The position numbers were made by a program, and so were the translations under genes. Below are positions 47,613-58,254 of a DNA stretch of 64,000 nt, one piece after another. The DNA is from Blakeslea trispora (Eukaryota; Mucoromycota; Mucoromycetes; Mucorales; Choanephoraceae): positions 50,813-114,812 of the forward strand of contig JAIWNE010000110.1 of NCBI GenBank assembly GCA_025331445.1. Direction: 5' to 3'. The stretch's first letter is position 1, and the number at the start of each line of letters is the position of its first letter. Below the pieces are notes generated by a model. That model made no database searches and was not told the origin of the DNA. It saw only the letters and a program-made list of their open reading frames with translations.

Positions 47613-49197
47613 ATGCACTTAATCGCTGCTGCCACTCTTACACTTTTAGCGTCTACGGCGCTTGCAGCCAGTGCCGAAGATAAAATCGTTCGCGCACCTA
47701 TCATTCGTAATCCTCACCTTGGCAATCCTCTAGAAGAAGCAAGAAAGAAATATCATCTTATTACTAAGCGACAAGAACTCAATAAAAGAGCTGATTACAA
47801 AGCTCCTCTGTACAATGATCAAGGATCTCAATATTTAGTTGAAGTAGGCATTGGTACTCCACCACAGAATTTCACAGTAACGCTTGATACTGGAAGGTAA
47901 CACAAGCTCGACAGAAACTAAAAAAAGACTTGAACTGATGAAAAATTCATTACGTAGTTCTGACTTGTGGGTTCCTTCTACTCAATGTCCTCAAAACAAT
48001 TGTCCTTTTTACCGGTTTGACGCAAGCAAGTCATCTACTCTCAAAAAATTGAATGCTCCCTTCTCAATTCAGTATGGTATTGGTAGTGTCAATGGTACAT
48101 ATTATACTGATACTGTGACTGTTGGTGGTGCCACAGTTCAGAATCAACAATTTGGTTTAGCTTCCATGACAGAAGATATCATGCAGCCTAATCCTTCGGC
48201 AGGTGGACCTGGTTCATCAGCACCTGGTGGTTATAACAGTTCAAGCAACCAAAACGTAGAGGGCAATGGTATTCTTGGTCTCGGATACCCCGGACTTACT
48301 CAAGCAAACAGTGAAGGTGCAGGAGCATACAACCCTTTTGTATTCAATCTAGTCGCTCAGAAAGTCATTAGTGAGCCTGTTTTTTCCATTTTTCTGAATT
48401 CTGTTTCCAAAACCGGCTGGTCGGGTGAAATTATTTTTGGCGGTATTGACAATTCAAAGTTCGATGGCGATTTAACTTATCTACCTGTGGCTAGTCTTTC
48501 TTCAAGATCGTCTGGCTCAAGCAGTCGCCAAAGTGGTAGCAGCAATAACTCTCAAGCCAATTACTATTATTGGATGGTTTATGGTCAAGGCTTAGGAGTT
48601 ACTAACTCAAATACTGGCTCAAACCCTAGCTGGAGATTGCGTGAGCTTGGTGCCTTCATATTGGATACAGGCACCACATTGACTTACTTGCCAGCTTCTG
48701 TTGCAACTGATATTGTTACTGCATTTGCCGGTGAAAAGAACTATGCTTATGATCGCCGATCTGGTGTGTTTATTGTTGATTGTAAGACAGCTAAGAGTCC
48801 TGCTCGATTCGAGTTGCAGATGTCTCAATCAAGTCGAGTTAGCGACAGCCCTTTGGTCCTCAGTGTTCCTGCTTCTGAATTGGTAATTCCTGTCGACAGC
48901 AACTCTGCCGATAGTGCTAGTGTTTGTATGTTTGGTATTGCTCCTGTAAGTGGTAGCGGAGGTGTCGGTAACAACCTTTATCTTGTGGGTGATTCTGTAC
49001 TTCGTTCTGCTTACATGGTATTTGACATGGGACAAAACCGTATTGGTATTGCTGCTACCAAACAAACAGGTGGTGCTGTATCTATCGGTAGCACCAATAG
49101 CTCAAGTGCTATTAATAGCGCTGGAAGCCATATAGATTACCACTCGTTTACACACGTCACTATAACCTCTTCTCTCGCTTATTCGCTATTGCATTGA
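47613..49197 (+). CDS. Secreted aspartic protease 2 (pepsin family A1)
   Basis: Two exons, 47613-47896 and 47958-49197, give 507 residues. A signal peptide (MHLIAAATLTLLASTALAAS) precedes a propeptide with two dibasic sites (TKR and NKR, the latter near residue 66). The first catalytic triad is D92 in DTGS, with its Ser codon split by a 61-nt intron exactly as in protease 1. The second is D331 in ILDTGTTLTY. The flap IQYGIGSVNGTY and the VPSTQCPQNNCPF disulfide loop are intact. A Ser/Gly-rich insertion lies at about residues 270-290. The tail is Ser-rich with a weak hydrophobic end (VTITSSLAYSLL), so anchoring is less sure. It appears fully functional by sequence. It lies 225 bases after protease 1 and shares strand and domain order, so the pair arose by tandem duplication. 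Confidence 0.93.
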
Positions 49198-49445
49198 TCA
49201 TGAATGCATTCTAAAGCGAATCGTTTATTTTGGTTTCCTATTAGATATAAGCATGTTAAATTCTTTTCCTCCAAATCATTTGCTCTTGTAGAATATTCAA
49301 ATAAATTATAATTTGTATAAACACATTCAATACTAAACATGTCTCATCAATTGAAGGGTTTCAGTTCCATTAGAACAATAATAGCTTATTGCCGAACACC
49401 ACACACCTCTCACTCTCTTTCTCTCTCTCGTTTCTGTTATGAAGA

Positions 49446-50879
49446 ATGTTGGGAAAAGTGGTGTCTTTCTTACTGCTCATAGTATGTGTTCTGGTTTCGT
49501 CAGAAAAAAGTATCAAGCTTTCCATCAGCAAAGAGTTTAATAAAAGATCGAATCACTACGTAAAAAGGAAAAACATCTATCAAACACAACTCTTCAATAA
49601 TGATGGATCAGAATATCTAATTAACGTTGGAGTGGGTACGCCAATACAGAACTTTATTGTGTCACTTGATACAGGAAGGTAAGGGTGCCAAGTAAGGCTG
49701 TTTGGTTGACAAAGTATTGATCAACAAGAATTCAACTTAGTTCAGATTTCTGGATCCCTTCTATCCAATGTCCAGCACATAACTGTCCACATAGCAGATT
49801 CGATGCTTCTAAATCAAGCACATTTAGAGATGTTGGCGATACCCAACCCTTTCAAATTGAATATGGTATTGGCTCAGTGAATGGGTCTTATGCCAGAGAC
49901 AGTGTACACTTGGGTGGGGCACATATACCTCAGCAGCTTTTTGGATTGGCCACATCTACACGGGATATCATCTTGCCTTATTCATCTCCTTCCAACGGCA
50001 TTTTCGGGCTTGGCTACCCAGCACTTACGACAGGTAATAAGAACTATCAAACCGTTTGTGTTTCAGTTGGTTGAAAGAGGATTGATTGAACATCCTGTGT
50101 TTTCAATCAGTATGGGATCCATGGCTGAGACAGGATGGTCAGGTGAAATCTTGCTAGGTGGAATAAATCGAGACAAATATGTTGGCGAATTAGTGTATGA
50201 ACCGGTGCTCGGCAGAGAAAGCGGCAACACTACCTATTGGATGGTCGGAAGCAATTCCATTCAAGTAGAGCAAGATCACGCAGGATCTCGGAGTTTGGTT
50301 TATGATAATACGTTTCCTCATGTTCGAGGTTTAATCATTGACACGGGCACTACTTTGACATATACAGATCATGAAACAGCTGAAGCCATTGTTCATCGCG
50401 TTGCATACGGTCCTGTCTATTTCGATTCTAGTGCTGGTGTTTATATTGTCGATTGCCGAACTGGTGTTGATCCTTCCAAAAGCTATCTAGTTCACTTTAC
50501 ACTGGATCAAAGTAAAATGAAATTAAGCATTCCTGTCAGAGACCTAGTGCTACCAGTTGGAGATGGGCTCTGTATGTTTGGTATTGCCCCGTGGATGAAC
50601 AATGGTAATAGCGTAAAAATGAAAGACAAAGGCTGGATTTTAGTGGGTGATTCTGTGCTTCGATCAAGCTATCTTGTGTTCGATATGAAGCAACATCAGA
50701 TTGGGTTGGCCAAAGTAAGTTATTTTGAAATATTATGTAACTTTGTACTTAATGCGGGACAATAGGCTACCTCTCAAACCAATCTCAGGCACAATTATGT
50801 CTCTTTAGGTAACACAGTGTACGCTAAGGCAATCACGTATTTAATTACGACTGCCATGATTGTTGTTGTTACTATATAA
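49446..50879 (+). pseudogene. Aspartic protease 3, frameshifted
   Basis: Exons 49446-49678, 49741-50714 and 50766-50879 copy the layout of proteases 1 and 2. The intron again splits the Ser codon of DTGS. Signal peptide (MLGKVVSFLLLIVCVLVSS), flap (IEYGIGSVNGSY) and the second site (IIDTGTTLTYTD) are all present. At about 50041-50052 the frame shifts by one base: GYPALTTGNKNY reads on to a stop at 50074, while the next frame continues PFVFQLVERGLIEHPVFSI and the rest of the protease. No GT-AG intron repairs this. It is therefore either a recent pseudogene or a single-base sequence error. Apart from the shift nothing is decayed, and the C-tail is hydrophobic (YLITTAMIVVVTI) as in protease 1. 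Confidence 0.75.
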
Positions 50880-51111
50880 AGAAAGCGACCCTATCTGTGA
50901 TTTATTTTTTTTTAAACCAAAGTAGTACCAGAAAGTAATTTTATTTTTGAGTATTTACCAAAGATAGTGTTTTATTACAAGTCACCTTGAATGCACCAAT
51001 CAGATGACGGAATTATATGATGTTTGGAAAACCTGTAAAATAAAGAAAAACGTTTTTTTTTGTGGGTTTTTTTTTCTTTCTTTTTCTTTTTCTTTTTTCT
51101 TACAATATAAA

Positions 51112-51738
51112 ATGAATGTCATTGATCAACACACTAGTTTTCAATATGATGTCAATAAAGAGGTTCTCATGAAAAGACTAGCAGATGCAAGTCAATATAA
51201 GATTTATCCTTCCATTATACCAAAAAATGAACTTCCTTTAAGAAAAATCTTACTGACCACGAGGTAAATTCCCACAATATATACACACAGCCAAATAGTG
51301 ATTAAAAAGCCTCAGAGTAGACTTTGGAATCATGTTCGCAGACAACAAGCTCTAATGACAATACCCTCTTCTGCCAACGAATGGCTATTCCAACAGCAGG
51401 ATAATACCATCATACTAGAGTCTGAAATTAAGGAACAAGAGGAAGAAGATATACCCAAAAATCAGTATGAATGGTCTTGGCTCGATAAAGAAGAGAAATC
51501 GTCTTTGAGTCACGAGGATACGTCATCACAAGATACCAGCTCATTTCATAACACAGCTTCAAAGAAGCGGGTACTAAACCAAGAAGAGGAAACAGAGGAC
51601 AAGGAACAAGTTCAAATCAAAAAGATAAAACTTCATCTCAACACAATTGATTCCCCGGCTATACCGGCTGGTCCGGATGTTACTGAAGCCACTACTACTA
51701 ATAATAATAATACACCTGCAGTTCTACTTAGTGCATAA
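51112..51738 (+). CDS. Unknown acidic protein
   Basis: Two exons, 51112-51263 and 51318-51738, joined across a 54-nt intron, give 190 residues. The N-terminal half is mixed (TSFQYDVNKEVLMKRLADAS, then KYPSIIP-like text and RLWNHVRRQQALM). The C-terminal half is strongly acidic and polar (EIKEQEEEDIPKNQYEWSWL, EEEETEDKEQ) and ends in an Asn/Thr-rich tail. A basic patch KKRVL and KKIKLHL could be a nuclear signal. There is no membrane helix or catalytic motif. The family is not recognised. Two closer acceptors would give introns under 40 nt, so the one at 51317 was preferred. Position beside the protease array is probably coincidental. Confidence 0.6.
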
Positions 51739-52080
51739 ATCCAAGTTTGTTCATTAGCTCATTGTTTAAAAATAGATCATCCTTTCACCTCTCATTAATC
51801 TCATACAATCTATCCTTGTCTATACGCATACACGTACACGTGTGTGTACATATCGCGAGTATGACATTTCTTTTTCAATCTTGCTTGTAAAGCCTACCAA
51901 ACACTCTTTTTACCTTTTTCTCTATACACTCTTTTTCTACAAACTATTCGTACATTTTAAAAAAAATTCGCACAAATGATGTAAATGATTTTTGGTACAA
52001 TTTATTTAGTAACAGATCAGAATAAAAACTTTCAAAAAAAAAAAAAACGTACGAGTGTTTCGTGCAATAAGGTTAAAATG
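51739..52080. other. 3' flank, no gene
   Basis: AT-rich sequence with a CA/GT-alternating patch near 51830-51850 and an A tract near 52036. Nothing else is seen. Confidence 0.6.
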
Positions 52081-52084
52081 GGGT

Positions 52085-53535
52085 TTTTGCTCTAAACAAT
52101 CTTGAAATTTCAATACAAAAGCCTTGTAGATCGCTCAAGTATATGTCGTTGCAGGCTTTAGTTATTCTGGATGACAATGATTCTTCCTCAAGTAGCTTCT
52201 CTCGTTCTAATTTACTTTTGCAAGCCGACCAGAACTGCTTCATTGAATTAAGCTTAGGGTAGAGTATAGAAAAAGATAAATATACCCATACCCTCTTTGC
52301 TCAATAAGCTTCTGGATATCGAGATGAATGGACACATGATCCGTGCCCTTTAAATTGTTCATGTCGATCAAATACATCCGAGGTTGCAGCTACAAAATCA
52401 AAGCAATGACCAGTAACAATGTCCCCCCCTTTTTTTACCTTTATTGGGAACAGGTGTAGAAACAACTCCAACTTGTCTCTTCTTTGAAGGCTCGGTTGTT
52501 TTTTTTGGGTGTCTCGCACCAATATTTAAAGTACCATATGAGGCGATAGTCCTTAAAATGGCGATATTGTTTATTTTCGTTTTTGGAACAATTACAACAG
52601 CTATTGCGTGCTTCATGTTCACTTTGAAGCCAAATTCATCTGAAAAGATACAATGACTCACTTCATATCCGTATTTTGCCACCAATGTTGTACCCAGTCT
52701 TTCTCTCTCTCTTGAGCTCTCTGTGCATTATTTCTTTCTGCAGTGAAAACAAGCACGCTTATTTTACATTGGTTTTAACGAAGCTATAAAATGTAGTTTT
52801 GAAATTTTCGAGATCTCCAAATCGAGAAGTGAGACTTTCCATCACTTTACCTAAAACTAGAGAAGGGTTATTGTCAATCAACTAAATGTCTCTGGTGACA
52901 TTCATTCGAAATGGCTGGTCTGCCATCAAGTCTACCGTTGCCCTTTTTCCCTCTGGAAATGTCATCACTACCCTCAATACTTTCTCCAAACTTGAACTGT
53001 TGATAATAGTACCTTAGCCTTCGCAGTAACTTTATGTAAACTTAGGCCTTCGTCACAAAGGTAAATGAAAAGAAAGAAAGCCTGTTTGACCGAATTGTTA
53101 TGCTTACAATATTCTCTCGATGGAATTCCATGTCTAGGAGTTCTCTTGACCAGTCACTTCAGCTTTGGGATTTCCCATATTCATCCTTTCTCTAGTGGCT
53201 TGAGATCGACGTATTGATCATCAGAAACTGATTGTTTCAAAAGGTGTTGCTCATTGCCAACGTCTATCTGGGCAAACATGAACTTTGCCTTTTTGATCAT
53301 CGAAAACATCATTCTGTCTAGTTTGGTTTCGCTCAGGAACTCTATTTTCTGCACAAAAGATAGGGTATGCGGACATCATACAAAGAAATATGTAGATAGC
53401 AGTTGGACAAAAAAAGGCTATGGTGAGTATTAAAAGACTCAATCAAGCTGATCATTTGCTCTTCTTCTGAAAGAACTGAAGGTGAGGCAGTATACGCATT
53501 CGCTTGTGTCAGAAGCATTTCCTAATTTTTTTATT
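52085..53535 (-). mobile_element. Decayed Tc1/mariner superfamily (IS630-type DDE) transposase
   Basis: On the minus strand the frame is broken by many stops and shifts, but order is conserved. A possible start lies near 53520 (MLLTQANAYTASPSVLSEEE). Then come a helix-turn-helix-like stretch (FLFIYLCDEGLSLHKV), GRPAIS, VFTAERNNAQRAQER, the catalytic block CIFSDEFGFKVNMKHA, VPKTKINNIAILRTIASYGT, VTGHCFDFVAATSDVFDRHE and finally YPKLNSMKQFWSACKSKLER with LQGF near 52100. The first catalytic Asp is kept (SDEFGF). The block expected to hold the second Asp is deleted, leaving KGHGSCVHSS, and the third acid of the IEQFW motif is now Lys. It cannot be active. No convincing terminal inverted repeats were found at its edges. 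Confidence 0.85.
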
Positions 53536-53677
53536 GGGCGACATCATTGGTTAAGTATAAATTCTAGAAAAAAAAAACTTGCGCAAAATTAGTACAAAAA
53601 GGGTTACACCTGACTCTTAGATATATATGTATATTTGTTTATTTGTAATAAGAGTAGTACCGTTCAATCACCATTTG

Positions 53678-53786
53678 CACCATTTCCGGAAATAGATAGA
53701 TATAAATTGCATATTTTATTATACAAATATACAGATCATTGTGTAATATATTTCTTCCATTGTGCCATATATTTCCGGAAATGGTG
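53678..53786. mobile_element. 109-bp MITE-like palindromic element
   Basis: The ends are inverted copies: CACCATTTCCGGAAATAG at the left and TATTTCCGGAAATGGTG at the right. Each holds the self-complementary core TTTCCGGAAA. The interior is about 75 bp and AT-rich. No ORF is present. It lies about 140 bp from the decayed transposase, which could have been its mobiliser, but the ends of the two do not visibly match. A partial copy of its right end is at 24701-24728. Confidence 0.7.
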
Positions 53787-53889
53787 TATGTCAACAGACC
53801 AATGGTTGCAAATGATCGTCTTTGACATGAGCCACCAAAAATACCGATTATAGAGGTATCAAAGCTCATCCTAAGAAGAGAGAACCGCT

Positions 53890-53892
<3 letters not shown>

Positions 53893-53953
<61 letters not shown>
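53893..53953 (+). repeat. 61-bp (TC)n microsatellite
   Basis: An uninterrupted TC dinucleotide run of about 30 units, the longest simple repeat in the window. It lies 107 bases beyond the MITE-like element. Confidence 0.97.
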
Positions 53954-53956
<3 letters not shown>

Positions 53957-54772
53957 GGAAGCTCCTACTTTGATGATTGGAATTGATTTATACTGCTAAG
54001 CAAGATGCTTTACATAGCTTCATAAAAGGACATATCATAGTTTCATACCATTGTTATCAGAACAAGTAGAACTGAGAGCATCCTTCCATTGTCAGTTCTG
54101 CCAGCATATCTCAAACATTGCCTTGATCGACAATAGCACAACAACGCTAAAAACTTCTTTATTGAGTTAACTTTTTATATAGTGATTCACTAACTAAATT
54201 TGTTGATTGATGACATTTTCTGCTTTTGTACGATGCTCGAATGTCTTTTAGCTTTTACCAACAATCATTATTTTTATTTGGCGCAAACAAAGTTTAAATA
54301 TAGTGCTGCTATCTTTAGCATCAACTACTGCTTAACATCTGTCTTTTATGCGGGTGATCGAATTGTGATCGACCTTACTCCACTTCTCTTACAGCAATTC
54401 AGACCTCATGCATTCTGGATGCTATCCTACGCTCTATAGCTTATTGAAAACGTTCAATAGGATCTAGATCGCGGCTTTGTGCAGAACAGTAACACACAAT
54501 TTGAGATTTGACTACTACAATGCAAAGAAACAGGCTGGTCACCATGATGAAAATGCAGCTGTTAAAGTCCTTCCCAGCTTCAATCCGGGATGAGTGTGTG
54601 TCCACCTCTTCTTTTGTAGTCTACGCTATTCCTATTCTAATGCAGGTAGTTTTGAATGAAAATCACCTTGTTTCCACTGTTATCCTTAAACAAAGATTCT
54701 GACTGATTCTTTCTTCCTTTTTTTTTTTATTAATTTAAACTGTAAGTGTGTCTATCAAAAAACAGGCGTGGT
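53954..54772. other. Intergenic, no gene seen (0.8 kb)
   Basis: Two small ORFs (54200-54439 and 54508-54702, plus strand) have no motif or splice context. The stretch lies at the 3' side of the EamA transporter gene, which ends at 54773 on the minus strand. Confidence 0.55.
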
Positions 54773-55988
54773 TCAGCCTTCTATTATCATTTCTTGATCT
54801 ATCTTTTCTTCTTTGCCTACTTGCTTGTTTAGTATAACAAAGCCTACTAAAATTAAAGCACTACCAATGACCGTAGGCAAAGGTACCATGACGCCTGTAA
54901 TTAAAACGTCTGTCACAGCAACAGCAGGTATGGTCAGCATTACGCCTACTGCAGCAAATACTGGGTTAACAAGTGCAATAACGGCCATAAAAGTAGCATT
55001 GTAAATCACACTCATAGAAGCAATAGCTAAGATATATCCAAATGTTTCAAGGTCTGGTAGCTCGAATACTTCAATACCCAATATATGAAGTATAGGGAAA
55101 GGCACCCATAAGACTAACAAAGTTATGAGGCCAATGATTCCTGTCAGCGTGTTGGCAAATAAAACAGTAGGCTGAGAAGGCGATGCATATTTCTTATAAT
55201 AGACCTCATAGAAACCATACAATGCTGCACCTATGCTAGCTACCAGTATGCCCGTCCATTCTGCCAACTTGCCTTCTTGCGCCTGCTTGACATCACTGTC
55301 TTCAGAGGGTAGAGGCCAGCATGCCATAGCTAGTACGCCTATCAAACAAAGCAAGACAGCACACATCTTTGACAAGTGTAATCTATCCTTTAGCATCAAA
55401 ATACTAAACAGATAAGCAAAAAAGCAGCCTGTGTTATAAATAGCCGTCAAACTGGACATAGATGTGAGGTTGACACTAAAGTACCATAGGTAAGCAGGTA
55501 GTGTCAACAATACAGAAAGCCATAGACTTGTCTTGATCACGAATTTTCCGGGATCTGTATGGCTGCCCTGAACACGGTATTGTAGTTCGTATAGAGATTT
55601 CTGAATAGATAGTATACTGCTGTCTGTCACTTGAATGAAATCGTGTAGTAATGTGCTTAATGTCTTATGGGGCAACTGAGTATATTCTGCCAAAATTTGA
55701 ATAGGAATCATAAAAATATAGCATGAGTGACTTATATATCTAATAGGATGTCATTAGCAGATATTACGCTACCATAGCACATGAATATACTCACAGAATG
55801 AAGTAAGGCTTGGAATACTGCGTTGTCTTTTGAACATACTGAGCTAGCTCTGTTTGCAATACAAAAGTGATGATGCATATAGCCAACATGATTGTTGCTA
55901 AAACAGATCGAGATTGCTTATGTCGATGCTGAATTAGCGTAGAACTCAACGGCTGCTCATCTGTTGGTAAAGTACGATAGGATGCCAT
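54773..55988 (-). CDS. EamA/DMT-type transporter
   Basis: Two exons, 55988-55795 and 55739-54773, with a 55-nt GTGAGT intron, give 386 residues. The junction creates KPYFILYISHS, a motif of this fungal group. About ten hydrophobic helices are visible, including SVLATIMLAICIITFVL, FAYLFSILMLKDRLHLSKM, MCAVLLCLIGVLAMACW, GILVASIGAALYGFYEVYYK and VMLTIPAVAVTDVLITGVMV. The EamA repeat pattern (LKDRLHLSK, then YKKYASPSQPT in the second half) fits the DMT superfamily. It probably sits in an internal membrane, perhaps vacuole or Golgi, by analogy with SLC35F-like relatives. The substrate is unknown. The tail is short and charged (KQVGKEEKIDQEM). Confidence 0.88.
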
Positions 55989-56947
55989 AGTCTATAGCAA
56001 AAAAATAAGAAAGAAAGGAGAGAGAGAAAAAAAAAAGGGCTCTAGTGTTGTTGCTTTGAACTACAAAATGAGAACAAAAGCAATATTTTTTGAAACAGGG
56101 TAAATGTGATTATCAATCTCAAATAAAATCAAAATGATTGGCTAGAAAAGCAAGTGCTTATATGCGCATAGTGCGAGTAAATTCTGTAGTCATGACTTTT
56201 TTGTTGCAGAAATCAAGGAAAATCACAAGTCTGTTTATTTTGGAAATTATGGCTTCTTTTTATTTAAAAAACCACCCCCCCTTCTGACCCAAGTAGAGTA
56301 TCAAGTGCATGCATTTGGTGCTTTAGGTGCTAGCCATCTACTGACAAGTCAAAAAGTGTTTTCCAATTGATTTTGTTGCAAAGCTAATATTGGGTTGTTG
56401 GATGCAACCTCAAAAAGTCTGAGATGTAAAAGAAAAACTCAACTATTAGTAGCGGCCTGAGCCAATTTGTAGTCTTGTAGCATAAGCGGGAAAAAAGAAG
56501 GCCGAATTTGCTTTTGCAGCAGGTTTGAACCGCCGAAAACCAACTTGAGTTGCTACTGTTGACAAGAACATACTTGTAGTGTATGGTAACATTGGAGAAT
56601 CGAGCCAAACATTGCCTTGATGAAAGCGCTTTGAGTAGCAAAGTGCGATGTGTAGCTCGGTCATCTTGATTAGGACTTTTCTTGTTTGAGTTATAAACAT
56701 TAAGCTCTTTCGCGGTTAAATTCAGGGACTAGCAAAAAAACGTTAATTTTTTTTTTTTTTGCCTCAGTTAAATCAGTTACGCAAGGTTTTGCTTACGAAG
56801 CATAATTCTTAAACAAGCAATCAAATGAGATTTCAACTTCCTATTTGTGTAAGCCAACTCCTGTCGTACAAGGGAATAAATGAAAGTGAGCAATACACTA
56901 TTTCTGTCCTCTTTTTCTTTTTCTGTTCTCTTCTCTTTCAAGACAAG
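55989..56947. other. Divergent intergenic region with one unassigned ORF (1 kb)
   Basis: This separates the EamA transporter (minus) from a membrane protein (plus). A minus-strand ORF at 56446-56700 reads TELHIALCYSKRFHQGNVWL and VATQVGFRRFKPAAKANSAF. It has a protein-like composition but no recognised family and overlaps another frame. An eight-C run is at 56273. Otherwise it is AT-rich. Confidence 0.45.
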
Positions 56948-58014
56948 ATGATATACAAAGACCAACGCATAGAACCTTCAAAATATGCCATCATCAATTG
57001 GATAGGACTGAGTGAATTTGTTCCTGAAAGAGCAGTAACATCACACTGGTTTTCATCAAAGGTCTTCCTTGTTATTCGATTGATTTTGACTTTGTATTCA
57101 ACTGTTGTTCTCTGGACAGACATTGGCATAACTCGTTCTGGGTACTTCTTCATGTTCTTTACATCGTTCACTTTCATCGGTCTTCATGCCTATTTAGTTG
57201 TAAGATAATTGCGTCCAGTATTCATGATTTACTTCCTCTTTCTCTGTTATAACTCTCTTATGGTACATTTGTAGACATCCTGCGTTCATCATATTCGATA
57301 CCTTATGAACAAAAACATGGATTTTATGTTGAACCAGCCTGCAATTCTCAATTACCTTTATATGTATCTTTATTCCACTGTCATAACTTTCAAGTAAGTA
57401 AGCATCTTTGCATCACATTGCACAATCTTCTGACTGTAACTGCTAGTATTGTCACACCTGTTGTTTACTGGGCTCTGCTAAATTCAACCAGTACTGCAAG
57501 TAAGTGAAGACAAGAAAAAAAAAAGGGTTTCAGCGCATCTTTTAAACAAATATCTCTGCAATAGGAACACCTGTCGAAGTATGGCTTAATGTATCTGTTC
57601 ATGGAGTTTCATTCTTCCTTATGATTTTCGATGTAATCATGAACCGCATGAAAACTCCCATTCGCATGGTCATCTTCCCCCTCATTACTATTATTGGGTT
57701 TATGTTGTTTTCATTTGTTGTTTATGCTTGGTAAGACAATGACCTATATATTCATCGAAACATGCATTCAAACTCTAACTTTGCTCTCTAGTAATGGATT
57801 CTGGATCTATCCTTTCTTGGACTGGAGCCAAGGCGGTATAGCTGCAGTATGGTACATTATGGTTGGTGTCATCTGTGTTCTTGGTTACTTTATTCAGTGT
57901 GCAATTCATTGGCTTCGTGACTTTGTTGCTCGCAAATTAGGCAAAACAACCACTCAAGAACTAGATGAGAAAGCTGAGCCTGCCTATAAGATGGAAGAAT
58001 CAGAAACGGTTTAG
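56948..58014 (+). CDS. Polytopic membrane protein (FAR-17a/AIG1 or Rolling-stone-like)
   Basis: Five exons, 56948-57199, 57275-57393, 57447-57499, 57565-57730 and 57792-58014, give 270 residues. About six hydrophobic helices are visible: VFLVIRLILTLYSTVVL, YFFMFFTSFTFIGLHAYLV, YMYLYSTVITFNIVTPVVYW, VHGVSFFLMIFDVIMNRM, MVIFPLITIIGFMLFSFVV and WYIMVGVICVLGYFIQCAI. The spacing, the lumenal-type WHxxFxxMxFD-like block (HGVSFFLMIFDVIMNRMKTP) and the length fit AIG1/FAR-17a or related fungal proteins. AIG1 relatives hydrolyse FAHFA lipids, but the key residues cannot be confirmed by eye. The upstream frame is open to 56825; I chose 56948 because the earlier residues look like leader. The C-tail is charged and short. 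Confidence 0.7.
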
Positions 58015-58254
58015 AAGAAAAAAATTTTTTTTCTTGGTTATTTTACAACTATGTTACACCTTATTAATGCCTGCATGTACAGATTATATTTTTATTGTTT
58101 TTAATTCTTCCCCGCACCCCTATCTTTCTCCTGGTTTCATTAATATATCATATCAAATTTTGTTCCAAGGACATATGAGTGAATGTATAGTAATCTTTTT
58201 TTTTTACTCTCATTTTCAAGTGAAAATGCGCTTTAAACAAGCTTTTATTAATTA

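Noticed and set aside
50031..50065. Intron as explanation of the protease 3 frame break
   Set aside because: GTAATA...TTTCAG has GT-AG ends but is only 33 nt, and the join would give Gly then a stop codon.
52444..52656. Plus-strand ORF inside the transposase region
   Set aside because: The minus strand carries ordered transposase motifs; the plus ORF is a shadow.
56515..56545. tRNA-like T-loop (GGTTTGAACC)
   Set aside because: No acceptor, D or anticodon arms can be formed around it.
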